DNA of 64,000 bases from Thuidium tamariscinum (lineage: Eukaryota; Streptophyta; Bryopsida; Hypnales; Thuidiaceae): the NCBI GenBank assembly GCA_947034885.2, contig OX344749.2:46591682-46655681 (forward strand), in the 5' to 3' direction. Each line of letters starts with the position of its first letter. Within the stretch, counting starts at the first letter, position 1. A program made the position numbers and the translations under genes. Positions 47,401 through 59,558 of the stretch are shown here, piece by piece. The notes below the pieces were generated by a model, which searched no databases, was not told where the DNA came from, and saw only the letters and a program-made list of their open reading frames with translations.

Positions 47401-47821
47401 TACATGTGGTGAAAGTAGATTTCAAGTGGGTTTGAAATTTCTCATTTTTTTGGCCCAAGATCAATAATATTGTGAAATTTTATCATCAAGATCTAGGAGA
47501 ACCTATTCTTGTTGTATAGATATGTCTTATTCCAACCATGTATTGGTTAGGAAATCCTAAAGAAATCAATGTCCTATAATGCACCAAAATTGAGTAGTTA
47601 CATCCACCTCTTGTACTAGCAAATTGAATCGTCTAGATTTTGGAAATAAAGTGTATGTAATTGGAAAGGGGTTACCTTAGAGAGATTTCTAATAGATGTA
47701 AGTATGGGACAAGGGATATATAATTTTGGTGATCATACCATAATAAACCATCAAATAAACAAAACAAATAAATAGGTTGATTTTATATATAGATGGATAG
47801 ACTAGTATGTATTGTATAGGT

Positions 47822-48041
47822 CTTGCAATATAATATAATAAAAGTAAAATTAGTTTTCTAATTTTGTTGTGCAGTTCCTATAATATAATAAAATAAAAGT
47901 AAAATTAGTTTTCTAATTTTGTTGTGCAATTCCTATAATATAATAAAATAAAAGTAAAATTAGTTTTCTAATTTTGTTGTGCAGTTCCTATAATATAATA
48001 AAATAAAAGTAAAATTAGTTTTCTAATTTTCTAATTCATAG
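47822..48041. repeat. 55-bp tandem array (about 3.8 copies)
   Basis: The unit starts CCTATAATATAATAAAAT and recurs exactly 55 bp apart at 47877, 47932 and 47987, with a partial unit on either side. Units are almost identical, so amplification was recent. The unit carries 'AGTTTTCTAATTTT', a phrase of family E. Confidence 0.95.
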
Positions 48042-48560
48042 TGTTTCTTAAAGAACTTTGAAATTCAATATCTTTTTGGCTATGAATTGGAATGCCACAA
48101 AACATATTTCATACATCCTTGTAGAAAGCATTTTAAGGGCACCAAGAATGTGATTGAGGGATGCTTGGTTCCAAAGATCTCACCATAATAAAAAAACAAA
48201 GAAACAAAAAAAAACTGCCTAATTTTAAGGTACATGGAGGTGATTCTAATATTTCTATGTGAAGAATTTAGTAATTTCATCCATTCTATAACCAAGTTTA
48301 TTTAGTATTGTGACTAGTGTGACCTATGCCAATGCCACAATCAAAACTAAAGTAAAAGTAATTTTCTAATTTTTGAGAACTATAAAAACTTTGAAATTCA
48401 ATAACTTTTACACCAAAATGAAGCCTGTGCACCCCTCCTCACTAAGACTAAGAGTTCCAAACACGCCACTGGGGGGCACATGGGCCAGGAGATCTTAATG
48501 TAACAAATAAACAAAACAAACTACCTTCCTTAAGGTATATATAATTGGTGTCTAAATAAA
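48042..48560 (+). repeat. Dispersed repeat family E, two copies
   Basis: Copies at about 48042-48215 and 48330-48560 share 'CTTTGAAATTCAATA', then 'TGCCACAAA'- or 'GTGCACCCCTCCT'-type blocks, then an 'AACAAACAAA'-like tail. They are related to the copy at 57687-58215. Confidence 0.6.
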
Positions 48561-49487
48561 TAAAGATTTTGGTAAAACCCTCCAAAAATAAATTTGATTA
48601 GTTTGAGTTTCTAGTGCTATTTGTGATAAACAACTCTTAGTAAGGTAGACTAGCTCATTTTTGCTAGCTTTCTATTTCTACCATCCTATTTTTGGCATTA
48701 TCTTTACCATCCAAGTCATCCAAATCCATTTAGTTCTTATTGACAATTTTAGTACATTACTCCCAATTTCAATAATGTGTTAGTACTTTATTGATGGATA
48801 TTCAAGTGCTAGTAGATACATGGAATACAAGTTATAGGTTGTTTGGGGACATTTATGATCCTCCTACATAGACAATTTTGTATTTCTAGATAGACCACTT
48901 TAGATATTCATAAAAAAATTACAATTTTAATTTAAAAATTATAATTTCATTCACATTTGATTTGTGAAACATATGCTCACATTTGAAAAATTACATACCC
49001 TTTTTGGAGTTGGCCCCAAGATATTCATATTGCAAATCGAGGAGATAATAGGCTTGTCTACTTCAAGATAAAGAGACCTACTTTTGTTCCCCCAAAATGC
49101 ACCTCTATCATCCTTGCAGATTAATTCCTAGCCATTTATAATCTTGTTTTGTTCTTTGTGTTCCAACTCAGGGCTGTTATTCAATTAAATTTTTCTTTTT
49201 GCCAAAATGAGTTATTTCTAATTTCCTATATTCTTTGAATTCTCAAATTTATTACATTAGTTTTCATGGCCAAAATTCTTAAACAGTTGGAACATGATTC
49301 CTATACCCTATTAACTCTCAACTAGTAGTAAATATTTTAATATGCAAATGCAAAAAGGTAAATCATCATTTATTATGATGACTTATTAATTAATTGAAGA
49401 AGAAGAAATAGTTAGTTTTAGTCTCAAGGGGGGCACTCCTTATAAAAATAAGGATATATGTGCAAACACTGGATAATAAATGGAGGT

Positions 49488-49519
<32 letters not shown>

Positions 49520-50992
49520 TTGCGCACCCTATCATTATGTAATTTTCAAATTTGATTTATTAAAAAGAGGGCATACATTATTTATAATCTCTAATTGTCA
49601 CAAATATATCATATGCTATTTTACTTCAATTTTCTTTCCACTTCATTTTTTTCATAACACTTGTATATTTTTCTTTATATGCACGTTTTTTTTCTTACAC
49701 TCACTTTTTTTTCTTTACACTAACATTGTTTTTTCTTACATTCAAATTTTATTCCACATTTTCTTCCCTACACTCTACTTCTCACTACAAGAGAATAAAA
49801 TAGTAGGCATTTAAAACAACCATACTCTTCAAGCTATCATGACACATATGTACATTTTACTTTCTTCAATGTCCCAATAGTATACATTTCAAGAGGTTTT
49901 TGCTTCCAGTAACTATTGCTTTTCAAAAATGTATAATACATCCATAAAGGTCCAAAAATGATAAACTCACTTAGGGTGGAGGTCAATATCATTCTTCTAC
50001 CTACACAAATGTTATCAAAATTGTCCCAAGGAGTTTTTCCTTCCCCCCAAAGAAAATGAGCTCTCAAATGGTCACTTGAAGAACCTACTACCTTCTAATC
50101 TTGAGGTTATATTATACCAATGGTAGTTCCTGAAGCTTGTTTCTTCTTCACTACCAAAATTTTTGTGAAGTGCCAAACCATTTCTAAAGTGCTATAGAAT
50201 TTGTAAAGTGTAACACATTTGTAAAATGCCATACAAAGTGCCAAGTAGAAACGGAATGTGCACATGATAGATGATAACCAAGCTATATTGTTAAGCTAAG
50301 AATGTGTTGAAAAACAAAAAAATCTTATATACATATGCTCAAAATTCAAAGTTCATGAAACCTATTACAAAACTAAACTTTACAAATGTGCTTTTAGGAG
50401 ACTAATGTGGATAAGCAATAGTTTCACAAAACCTACATTAACCATGGAAAAATGAAAGAACAAATGCAAGGCTAACTTCCACAGCCCCTAGTTTTTCCAT
50501 GATAAAATCCATTAGCTGTCACACCTCCCCCTTGCACCACAAAAGCACTAGCATTAGAAGTATTTCAACTAAAATGCAGGCTAGGCCCTATCAAAACTCG
50601 AGACTTTGTTGCAGGATTAGGGTTTGACAATGCTTGCACATCCTCTAGCTATGGTTTGTTAATGTATCACAAGTGCAAAATATGAAGAGACTTTAGGTTT
50701 AGGGTTTTTCAAGCGAACATCTCCTAGAATCCAAACAAAGTGTAGTCTCAATTTGTACATTGTGACAGTGTGATCCACAATCTTGGATTTCCTTCCAATT
50801 TCGCTCCTATTGCAACATTGACCTCTTTGGCACCCTAGCCCTTCTACACCTTTGATTGCAGTTCTTGAAGTAGCTACAAAATGCTCAAGTCTCCTAGCGA
50901 TATTGTACATAGGGTCTCATACACAACCAACAACGACCTCGAGGGACTAATACTTGAAGATGTTAAGTTTGAGAATTTGACCCAACTTGTCC
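48561..50992. other. Intergenic; (ATT)n microsatellite at 49490-49520
   Basis: About ten ATT units lie at 49490-49520. A CACTACAAGAG motif at about 49785 may be an isolated CACTA end. Frames at 49458-49814 and 50659-50910 are A+T-driven or unrecognised. No gene is seen. Confidence 0.45.
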
Positions 50993-51320
50993 TTCAATTC
51001 ACAAATACAACAATGCTAAACCGAAAGTGACAAATATAGAGTGAAAAATCTCCAAATTCTACAATAGACCCTAAACTGAAACAAGACCATAAATTTACAA
51101 ATACAACATCAATCCAAAACCAAATAGTGGCAAACATAGACTAGGTGATTACCAAAGCCAACATTGGACCTTCAACCAAACCAAAACCTTCAATTTGTGA
51201 ACATAACAACCTTAAATCAAATAGTGCCAAATATAGACTTGGCTTGAACCCAAACCCTTGAATGGAATGGCCACAACGACAAATATAGGGCCTGAAATCT
51301 AAAATCGCCAAAATTCCAAA
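50993..51320. repeat. Degenerate tandem repeat, about 96-100 bp period
   Basis: The phrase 'ACAAATACAAC..CCAAA.AGTG.CAAA.ATAGA' recurs near 51001, 51097 and 51196, with a weaker fourth unit near 51275. The units are well diverged. Confidence 0.5.
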
Positions 51321-52589
51321 ATTAAATGACAACCACCTAAAGCCAACCAATGTCTACTATAGAAATTAGTAGAGTCTATGAAATTATTGAACACTCTGAA
51401 TATACCACTCACAAGGCAACAATATTTAATACTTTTGGCCAAAAAAATAATAAAAAGGAGAGTACTTTAGGTCTAATTTTTTTTTCTAATTGAATCTACT
51501 TTTCTATGCCCTATAGTAGTTACAAGACATGTCATGTCATTTTTTGTACCCTATAGTATTAAAAAACAAATTAAACTTTTTATCTCAAATGTTTTTTAGG
51601 CACCCTATCATTTGTTCACATATAGCTTTCTACTACTACCACTCATTGTCCCCCCCTTGAGGTTTTAGTCCAATGTTTTAGGAAAAATGTGAGCTCAAAA
51701 AGCTAAATCTTTGATTTACCAAATGATAAAAAAATCATTATTTGATTAATTCTTCAACTCTTATTAAAATAATATCTATTATAGAGATATAGAGTGCAAT
51801 TTTGCTTGTATTTGATTATATCAACTGGTTGATAAACAAATTGAAATCAACTAAATTGGTTTAGCCAATGAAACTCTTTGAAAATCATTTCATAGTAGAA
51901 AATGAATTTGAAAGTAGGCCCACCATTAGAGTTATTTTGTAAGTTACAAAATGTTATTTTTCATTTGATCCTTCTTTCAATTTTGGTTCTAAGGTACATT
52001 TCAATTTTGAGTCAAATTATTATTTTTTGGAATAAAAACAAGGTTCAATTGCTTGCATTTGACTTGCATTTAATTCTCATCTACTCATATTAAAATTTTG
52101 GTCCCATCTACATAAGTTGATGTTAGAGAGTAGAATAATTCTATCATTTATTATACAATTCAAAGCACCAAAATTTGTGACTTTGAATTGTACATAACTC
52201 TACAGATATAACTTATATAAATTAGTGCTTTTTAGAAGCCTATGTGGAAGGAAACCAAGCTTGTGAATTTTCACCAATACAACAAAATCAAACCAATTAA
52301 GTTACTTTGAAATTTATTAGGAGATATAAGCAACAATGAAGATAGTTTGAGAAAAACTTAAGTAATTATCTTGACTTTTACACCTACAAATACCTTAGCT
52401 TTGACCATTAAATCAAGTTACTACTATCGAATTAGATTTAGCCATTATGTAATTGATTAATCATTTTTTTTTTGCATATATACAATATGTCATGATTTTC
52501 TTTATCTATCCATATATCTATATCTATATCTATGTATTAATTTTAAGAAAAATAGTTTGCCTTGAATTGTCGTCACAACCCAAATCCAA
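51321..52589. other. Intergenic; short (TATC)n-like run near 52505-52530
   Basis: A+T-rich with no gene. A 'TATCTATATC' microsatellite-like run is the only feature. Confidence 0.4.
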
Positions 52590-53130
52590 TAAAAATAGAA
52601 GTAATTCTCTAATTTTCTAATTTATAAAAACTTTGAAATTCAATATCTTTTCTATTAGGTGTTGGATGTTATAGCAACAATCAAAGTTCAAGTAAGAGAA
52701 ATTTTCTAATTTTTCAATTCATAAAAACTTCAAACTTCAATGTATTTTATACCATAATTATGTCTAAATGCTACAAAACACTTTTGTACACCCCTCTTGG
52801 CTAAAGAATTTCTAAAGGTATCATAAATATAACTAGGAAATACACAATCTACAAGATCTCATTGTCATTGTAACAAACCAACCATCAAAGGTATAGACTT
52901 GTATGCCTTGTGCCATTACTATGGTGTATTAATAAAAGTGAAAATCATTTTTCAAATATTTCAATTCATAAAAACTTCAAAATTCAATTATTTTTACACC
53001 ATAATTTAAAATGCCATGAGATGAAGATCATGCATTCCTACTTGGTAAGGGCTTTTTGTCAATATCAAGAATGTGATTGGGAGATATACAATTTCAAAGA
53101 TTTTATTGTAATAAACAAACAAATATATTT
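52590..53130 (+). repeat. Dispersed repeat family E, three consecutive diverged copies
   Basis: The phrase 'CATAAAAACTT(TG/CA)AAATTCAAT' appears near 52624, 52720 and 52967, and the last two are followed by the 'TGC..CA' and 'GTAA(C/T)AAAC' blocks of the family. The 136-codon frame at 52910-53320 runs through the last copy and is not a gene. Confidence 0.55.
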
Positions 53131-54565
53131 AATGTATGGATTGGTTGAGAAATCAAATTGTTGTGGTATTATAAGTTCTTGTGAAAATAATTTGGAAGTA
53201 GAAAATGTGAATGAAAAATATACAATGCTTTTTAATTTGGGCTCTATACAAGACTTTTTTCATAAACAAAAATTTAAAATTGGTCTTGTAGATTTATATA
53301 TATGTGGAATCTTCAATTAAATCATATGGTGTTTGCAATTGCAATAAGTGGGTGATTGCAAGAAAAAATGCATGTTTTTGTCTCAAAAACATAAATTTTA
53401 GCCACAAGACTAGTAGTATTACTTGCTACTACCAGTACTATGTATAAGCTTAGTACTTGCAAATCTAAATTGTTGATTTAGGGTGCCTTCAGATCTTGAA
53501 CATCAATTCAATACTGTGCTATACCATATAGTACTATAGACTACTACAAAGTACTATAGAAGCCATTGGTAACAGAAATAGTAGAAAAGGGGCCTATGGA
53601 CTTATTCATTTTTAGTAATTAAATAAAAATTCAAAACATTATTTTAAAAAATTATTTTTCTAGACCAGATTGTACTTACAATGCAATAAAGGATTCTTCT
53701 AGGAAAAGTTTTCCCTCTTTGTAGCCTTTGTACCAAGAAAGGTCACTTTGGCCCTAGATGTGCAACATACATGTTACTATTTTTGTAAAAACTCATCATC
53801 AATCCTTGTAATGTTACTAGACCTCCAAATTATCTAATTTGTGGCTTCAAATTGGAATTTTTGGATAAAAAATAGCACTAAGCTCCCCCCCCTCCAAATG
53901 GCCAAGGTATACATCCAATTGGTTGCAAGTTAAAAAAACTAATTTGAAAAAATTTGAAAAAATGAATTAACATCTAAAACTTTTGTGTGTACCTTTATTC
54001 CAAATTTTAAACAAGAGGAAAAAAGATGCAAAAGTTATAAGCAAAAAACTACCTATTGGAGGTCAAAGGAACAACAAAAAAGGACAAGTGTTTCTTGTAG
54101 TCACCCTAAGTTCATTGAGTTTTTTAAAATTTAAATTTTTTTCCAAATATTATTGATTTTTTGAATGGAGTGCACATTAAACTTGTCAAAATTCATTTTC
54201 TTATTTTAAAGTATCTACCAAAAAATAGACATACTTTGAAAGTTATAAATGTATTTGATTTGAAATTGCATCCACTTTTTGGTTGCAAAAAACTTTAGGA
54301 TATAGAAATTCAAGAATTACTATAGCTTCTTAGCAACTTGGAAAAAAAAATAGCTAAAAGTATGCCTTCATTTTTGGAAAGGATTGGCCTACTTTGCTAT
54401 TCCCCCCCAATAAATATATATATCAATGAATTACTAAATTCATACAAATTTAACTCGTATGTTTTGTAATCTAATAAATTAGCATCTTGCTTGTATTCTA
54501 AAGTTCACATATTAAGTATAAATAACTATACCTTGGCCTCACATGCACATATTAGACATGCACAA
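53131..54565. other. Intergenic, nothing recognised
   Basis: A+T-rich, with a 'TAGTACTATAGACTACTA' low-complexity patch around 53400-53570. No gene is seen. Confidence 0.4.
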
Positions 54566-54758
54566 TGTTAGACATATACTCTGTTACTCCCTCTCCTTGT
54601 ACACATTTACCAATAGTTTTATAATCAATAGGTTTGTTAAAGTAGTTACGTTAATTTTCTTTGCATGTTCCCATGCTAGAGATATATATTGAATTTACAA
54701 TGAATACATGATTACCTGTGTGGTCAAATTAGATCATCATTATTGTGAGGGTTCTTCA
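54566..54758 (+). repeat. Putative 5' LTR of the Copia element
   Basis: TGTTAG at 54566 and ..TTCA ending at 54758 directly before the primer binding site suggest an LTR of about 193 bp. No second LTR was found downstream, so the left boundary is inferred from the TG..CA rule. Confidence 0.4.
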
Positions 54759-54770
54759 TGGTATCAGAGC
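54759..54770 (+). other. Primer binding site (initiator tRNA-Met)
   Basis: TGGTATCAGAGC is the standard Copia primer site, complementary to the 3' end of initiator tRNA-Met. It sits directly after the presumed LTR end. Confidence 0.9.
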
Positions 54771-55745
54771 CCCAAGAAGAAAATCTTAATAGTTTTGCGA
54801 TACCCTAGAGAAATTAAGCACCGTGCATAATTGCATATGTAAGAAAGAGAGTGAGAAGAGTTAGCAAAACAAGAGAGATTGCTATATGCGCACAAAGGAA
54901 ACACATGAGAGGATAGAGACAAAGTAGTAGCATAGAAAAAATTTAGAGGCACTAAGACGGGATACTCTACTTCTCCATCTCATTCATTCTACCCTTCATT
55001 GTATTGTAAATACTCGATCACTACATTTTATTTTGTTTTTTAGTCATCCAATACTCTTTAGTTCTCTGATACTCTGACACTCTCTATAACTAGTCATGTT
55101 GACATCAGACGTTCTGATAGAAACTTACAAAATCATTGTAGATAACTATTAAACTTGGAAGACTCGTTGTAGGCTACTCTTCATGAAGGAGAACACTTGG
55201 AAATATGTAGACCCTAATAGAAACAATCGACAAGTGATCAACGAGATAGAAGATATTTTCATAGGAAGAGCTAGAGCTCTTTACTCTATAACGTTGATGT
55301 CATGCATCGAATCTATCTTCAACAAACTCTCAGAGATAGTCAATCCAAGGATAGCGTGGGATACATTAAATGAGCGCTTTGAAAATACCAATAATGCTTC
55401 ACATCTCATACTACTTGACAAGCTAAACTCCGTCAGGTTGCTGGAAGAGGATTCCATCAACAACTATGTTTGCAAGATACAAGAGCTAAAGATGTAGCTA
55501 AAAAGACTAGGACATGTTGCATCAGAAACCGACTTAGTAGAGTGGATGCTCAACACTTTGCCGGCAAGCTATGAGGCCGTATACAACTAGGTGAGCATGC
55601 TCACTAGCAAGCCTACCCTTGAAGCACTTACTGCTTTACTACTCTAAAATGAGCAATGGATTCAATTTTGTCAATCAGCAATTGGAACCCAAGTACAATA
55701 TACCAAAGCCTTGGTTGCTTGGTTTCAATGCACAAACTATAGAGG

Positions 55746-56011
55746 CATTAGGAAAAATTTGAACCCTGAAACGGGTTGTTTCGCAACGCAGTGCGGTGCT
55801 AATACAAAAAATATTTTTCGAAAAAAAATTCAAAAAAACACTACCAATTTTTTTTTAAATTTTAAAATCGCCATATTTGGCGTGGTCGCACTCTTGCCAT
55901 GCCATTTTCAAAAAATTTCAAAATTTTCAAAAAATTTTGATTTTTTTTTCTAATTGCACCACTGCGGTAGCGCAGTTACGGGCTCTTTCAGGGTCCAAAT
56001 TTTTCCTAATG
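55746..56011. mobile_element. TIR element, 'CATTAGG'-like, inserted in Copia gag
   Basis: The ends CATTAGGAAAAATTTG and its inverse, then 'ACCCTGAAA'/'TTTCAGGGT', form inverted repeats of about 26 bp. They share CATTAGGA..ATTTG with the elements at 299, 10196 and 11999, but the interior differs. It lies between the gag coding remnant and the zinc knuckle. No target duplication is evident. Confidence 0.7.
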
Positions 56012-57686
56012 ACCATCCAACCCTTGTCCATATTATTTAGTACCATGGCATGCATCGATAAATGCCATTCAACCATCACAGTATATTCATTTCACAATAA
56101 GTGTTTGCAATCGGTGCGGTGGCAAGGGGCATTTCATGTGTGATTGCTCTAAATTTGCAAGAAAGCTTGTTAGGAGGGTGCAATCTTGTTAGAACAATGA
56201 TCACAATTAAGGACAACTACACTCATGATCCACATACTATAGCAATGATCGCGTTGGGGAGAGTACAAACCTCAACCCAAGATGAGAATCATCATCCCCA
56301 AAAGCTTCTTTGATCCAACCAATCCAACACTAGAAGCATCGTAGATATTTAACTTAGGTTGTTTTCAGTTTATTAGTGGAGATCTTCAACAATTCTCTAG
56401 CTCAGAGATCTCCCCAAGCTTTGCCATGGTATAGACTACTAGGAAGCAATTTCTACTTGTGGAAGGAAAAAGAACTATAAATCTTGATTCAAGAAATGAA
56501 ATAAACATACATGATGTGTATTTTGTACATGGTCTTTCCTTCAACCTTTTTTCTGTTGGGGTAATTGCAATGGCAATAAAGACGTTTTATTTGCTGAAGG
56601 CCAATTTTGGCACAATCTTCCTCCTATTGAGCCCACTTGCTCAAGCGTGTCTATTGTGGAGCTTCTAGATCATTTTGTGATTATTGAGACCATGGATCCA
56701 CTCAATCCCTACAACGCTAGATTTAATTTTTGATCTTATATTCAACCCAGTGATTGAATTGATGGCACCAGGACCGCTTGATCCCCCTGATCCTAGCCAA
56801 TATAGCCCAACTGCACATGCAGGTCATGCACATCTAGTCAACCTGATGCCTCTGCTAAGACCTTCGACATCCAAATCACCTTCCTTGTCTCTACCCAGTG
56901 CATTGGTGATTCCACCCAATCCCTCATTGCCACAATGATCTACTTGGATTCAATTTCCAAACTGTCAATTACTTGATTATGCAGCTCATGCGTTGTTCAT
57001 AGAGGATATCCAAGCTTGTTTTTTTGATTTTATAGAACCATTATATCCGTCATAGCCTTCCACAAACTCTTATTCTACAAAGATGCTTCCACCGATCCTA
57101 ATTGGATGGCAACAATGGAACAAGAAATCACTTCAATCTATGAAAACAAGACTTGGTCGCTGGTTGAACTCCCACCTGGACAAAAGGCTATTGGTGTAAA
57201 ATGGACCTACAAGCTCAAATGTAGGAATCTTCCTACCAGACCAAAATACAAAGCTCAGTTAGTTGCCTGAGGTGACCAACAACACATAGGGTTTGACTTT
57301 CAAGAAACTTTCTCAAATGGGCAACTATGTGAACCATTGTATGTTTAGGTGCAATGAATGGATGGTCACTTATTCATCTCAATGTGAAGACTACTTTTCT
57401 CAACGGTAACATTACCGAGACAATATTTCTACAACAACCACGAGGTTTCATGCACCTAATTTGCCATTTACATAAAGCCATATACGGCTTACATCAATCT
57501 TCATGCATTTGGCACAAGAGAATCGACTCACATTTAATATCTATTGACTTTTCACCATGTCTTGCTGACCCCAACTTCTACACGTTCTATAAACACAACT
57601 GCATGATTTTTTTGATTATCTATGTTGACAATCTCATGTTGACCAAAAATCATGTTTCAAAGCTGGCATCGATCCAAGACCAACTA

Positions 57687-58215
57687 GGGTGGCCCGTGCC
57701 GTTGCCCCGGTCTAATTTTTTTAATGTATAGAAACTTCAAAATTCAATAACTTCCCGGGGAGGACACTTCTTGTATATTTGGGGGACCCACGTGCGGCGG
57801 TGGGGTATTTTTAGGGGGGCTATCAATTATTTGTAATCATTACTTGGCAACATTAAAAGAGTCCCTATTTTACCATAAAGCGGAAAAATCAGCCATATTA
57901 TCATCCTTATTTTATTTTTAAAACACTTTGCCATTTTAATGTCCCCTATTTTATATGTAAATTTCTTATAAATTTTACCTAAGATTATTTAAATGTACCC
58001 TATATTCCGCCACACGTAGGTTATTAAAAAATGGGAAGTGTCCTCCCCTAGAATAACTTTCATGCCGTAGGTTGGAACACCATGAATCAAAGCCCGTGTA
58101 CCCCTCCTCGCCCAGGGCTTTCCGACAGTACCAAACACGCACTCGGGGGACTCACGGTCCAGAAGATATCAACATAACAAACATCCAAACAAACATCCAA
58201 ACAAACAAACAAACA
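57687..58215 (+). repeat. Family E copy inserted in Copia RT, itself carrying a hAT-like MITE
   Basis: With the nested element removed, about 220 bp remain. It begins GGTGGCCCGTGCC, contains 'AACTTCAAAATTCAATAACT', then 'CCGTGTACCCCTCCTCGCCC', and ends in an AAACATCC/AAAC tail. The tail and head-to-tail order suggest a SINE or a LINE 3' end, but the class is not established. Copia reverse transcriptase sequence resumes at about 58240. Confidence 0.6.
57754..58051. mobile_element. hAT-like MITE (298 bp), nested
   Basis: The ends CCCGGGGAGGACACTTC and, in complement, CTAGGGGAGGACACTTC are inverted repeats of 17 bp. They are flanked by a perfect 8-bp duplication AATAACTT (57746-57753 and 58052-58059). 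The empty site matches the uninterrupted family E phrase at about 48400, which confirms the insertion. It is non-coding. Confidence 0.9.
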
Positions 58216-58612
58216 GTGTATCTTCATAGGGGGATTATGTTCTACATTTGCGATGACCCTTTTGTAGAATCTCTCTTTCTACCTTGGCATCGATTTCATT
58301 TACAATTACAAAGGAATCTTGATGTTCAACAAAAGATACATTCGAAAATGTCTCAATGACCTAAAGCTTAATGACTGCTTACCTGCCCCCACTCCTATGG
58401 AAGCTATTCTATATAATATACTATCTATAACCATGGACTCACCGATCCTAGATCAATCCGACATCATTTATTATTGTACCATGATGGGGAAGCTCCTCCA
58501 CATTACAAACACTTGATCAGATGTCGCTTTTGCCATCGGTATTGCTACCAGATTCACCTCTGCACCTAGGCAAGTTCATTTAAAGCAACTCTCTCTATTT
58601 TTTGCTATTTAA

Positions 58613-59558
58613 CCCTTAAAGGACCAAACTATGTTTTTTGGCAATATAGTGATTTTGGGCAGCTCACTATGAATGGAGTTTTTATTTTTTTTCTTTGAAA
58701 TTTTCACACAACATGTGCCTAAGGAGTAGCTTTAAGGCCCAACAATTTTAATAGCTTTTGAATACATGGTTAAAAAGTTATGGCATGATATGTCACTTTC
58801 TTTGCTCAATGGGTAGTTTGGGCAGAAAAAAAAACTTCTTTAAAAATGCTTTTTTTTAAGAATTTTTTTTGAAATTGTTTTATTAGATTTTTATTTAAGT
58901 GGAAAGATTTTAATCTTTTCATTTTGATCAATGAGTCAAAAGTTATGAGGAGTTTTAGTTTGGGGTAGCTTGTGGCTAGTTATAGAATCTCTACACTACA
59001 AAAAGAATTTGAAATCCTTTATTTAATGTAATTTTTAATATTTTTGGAAAAAAAATAAAAGAAGTAGGTATAGATTTTTTATTACAACATTTTCGCTATT
59101 GGGATTGGCATTTTTCAATTCCATAAATTAATTGTTTACAATTTTGTATTTTAGCTCATTTTCTACTTCTTTCTACTCACTATTTTTTTCCTATATGTTG
59201 TACAATTCCGAATGATTTGAAATTTTTTGAGCATGTAGAAAACTTGACTTGAAGGATGAATTCAAAGAGTTGCAACCAATTTGAACTTTTTTTCTTACAA
59301 ATGAGACCTTGTGAAGTGAAGCTGCCCGAATTTTTGTAGTGGTAGAAAAAGGCTTTTTGTAGCTTCAAACACTAGAATCTTGCAATCTACACGGTGGAAA
59401 ATTCTGAAATTTTTTCCTCATCCTTTCAAAGAATCTTATTACAAGATCTAATGATTATATGTGTCAAAAAAAAAAATTATTTAAGTTTTGGTACATGTAT
59501 TTAGAAATGGCAGTTTTGGAGCGGTTTTAGTAAAAACACAGTCATGGTCCTTTAGAGG
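58613..59558 (+). mobile_element. TTAA-flanked element, family B, copy 3 (946 bp), in Copia
   Basis: TTAA at 58609-58612 and 59559-59562 bounds the element. The ends CCCTTAAAGGACCA and, in complement, CCTCTAAAGGACCA are followed by further partial similarity. It interrupts Copia sequence between the RT and RNase H. Removing it with one TTAA rejoins the conserved Tyr-Leu-Lys motif in frame, so both boundaries and the 4-bp duplication are secure. Confidence 0.92.

Noticed and set aside
52910..53320. 136-codon plus-strand frame
   Set aside because: Its 5' half is a family E repeat copy and the rest has no recognisable motif.
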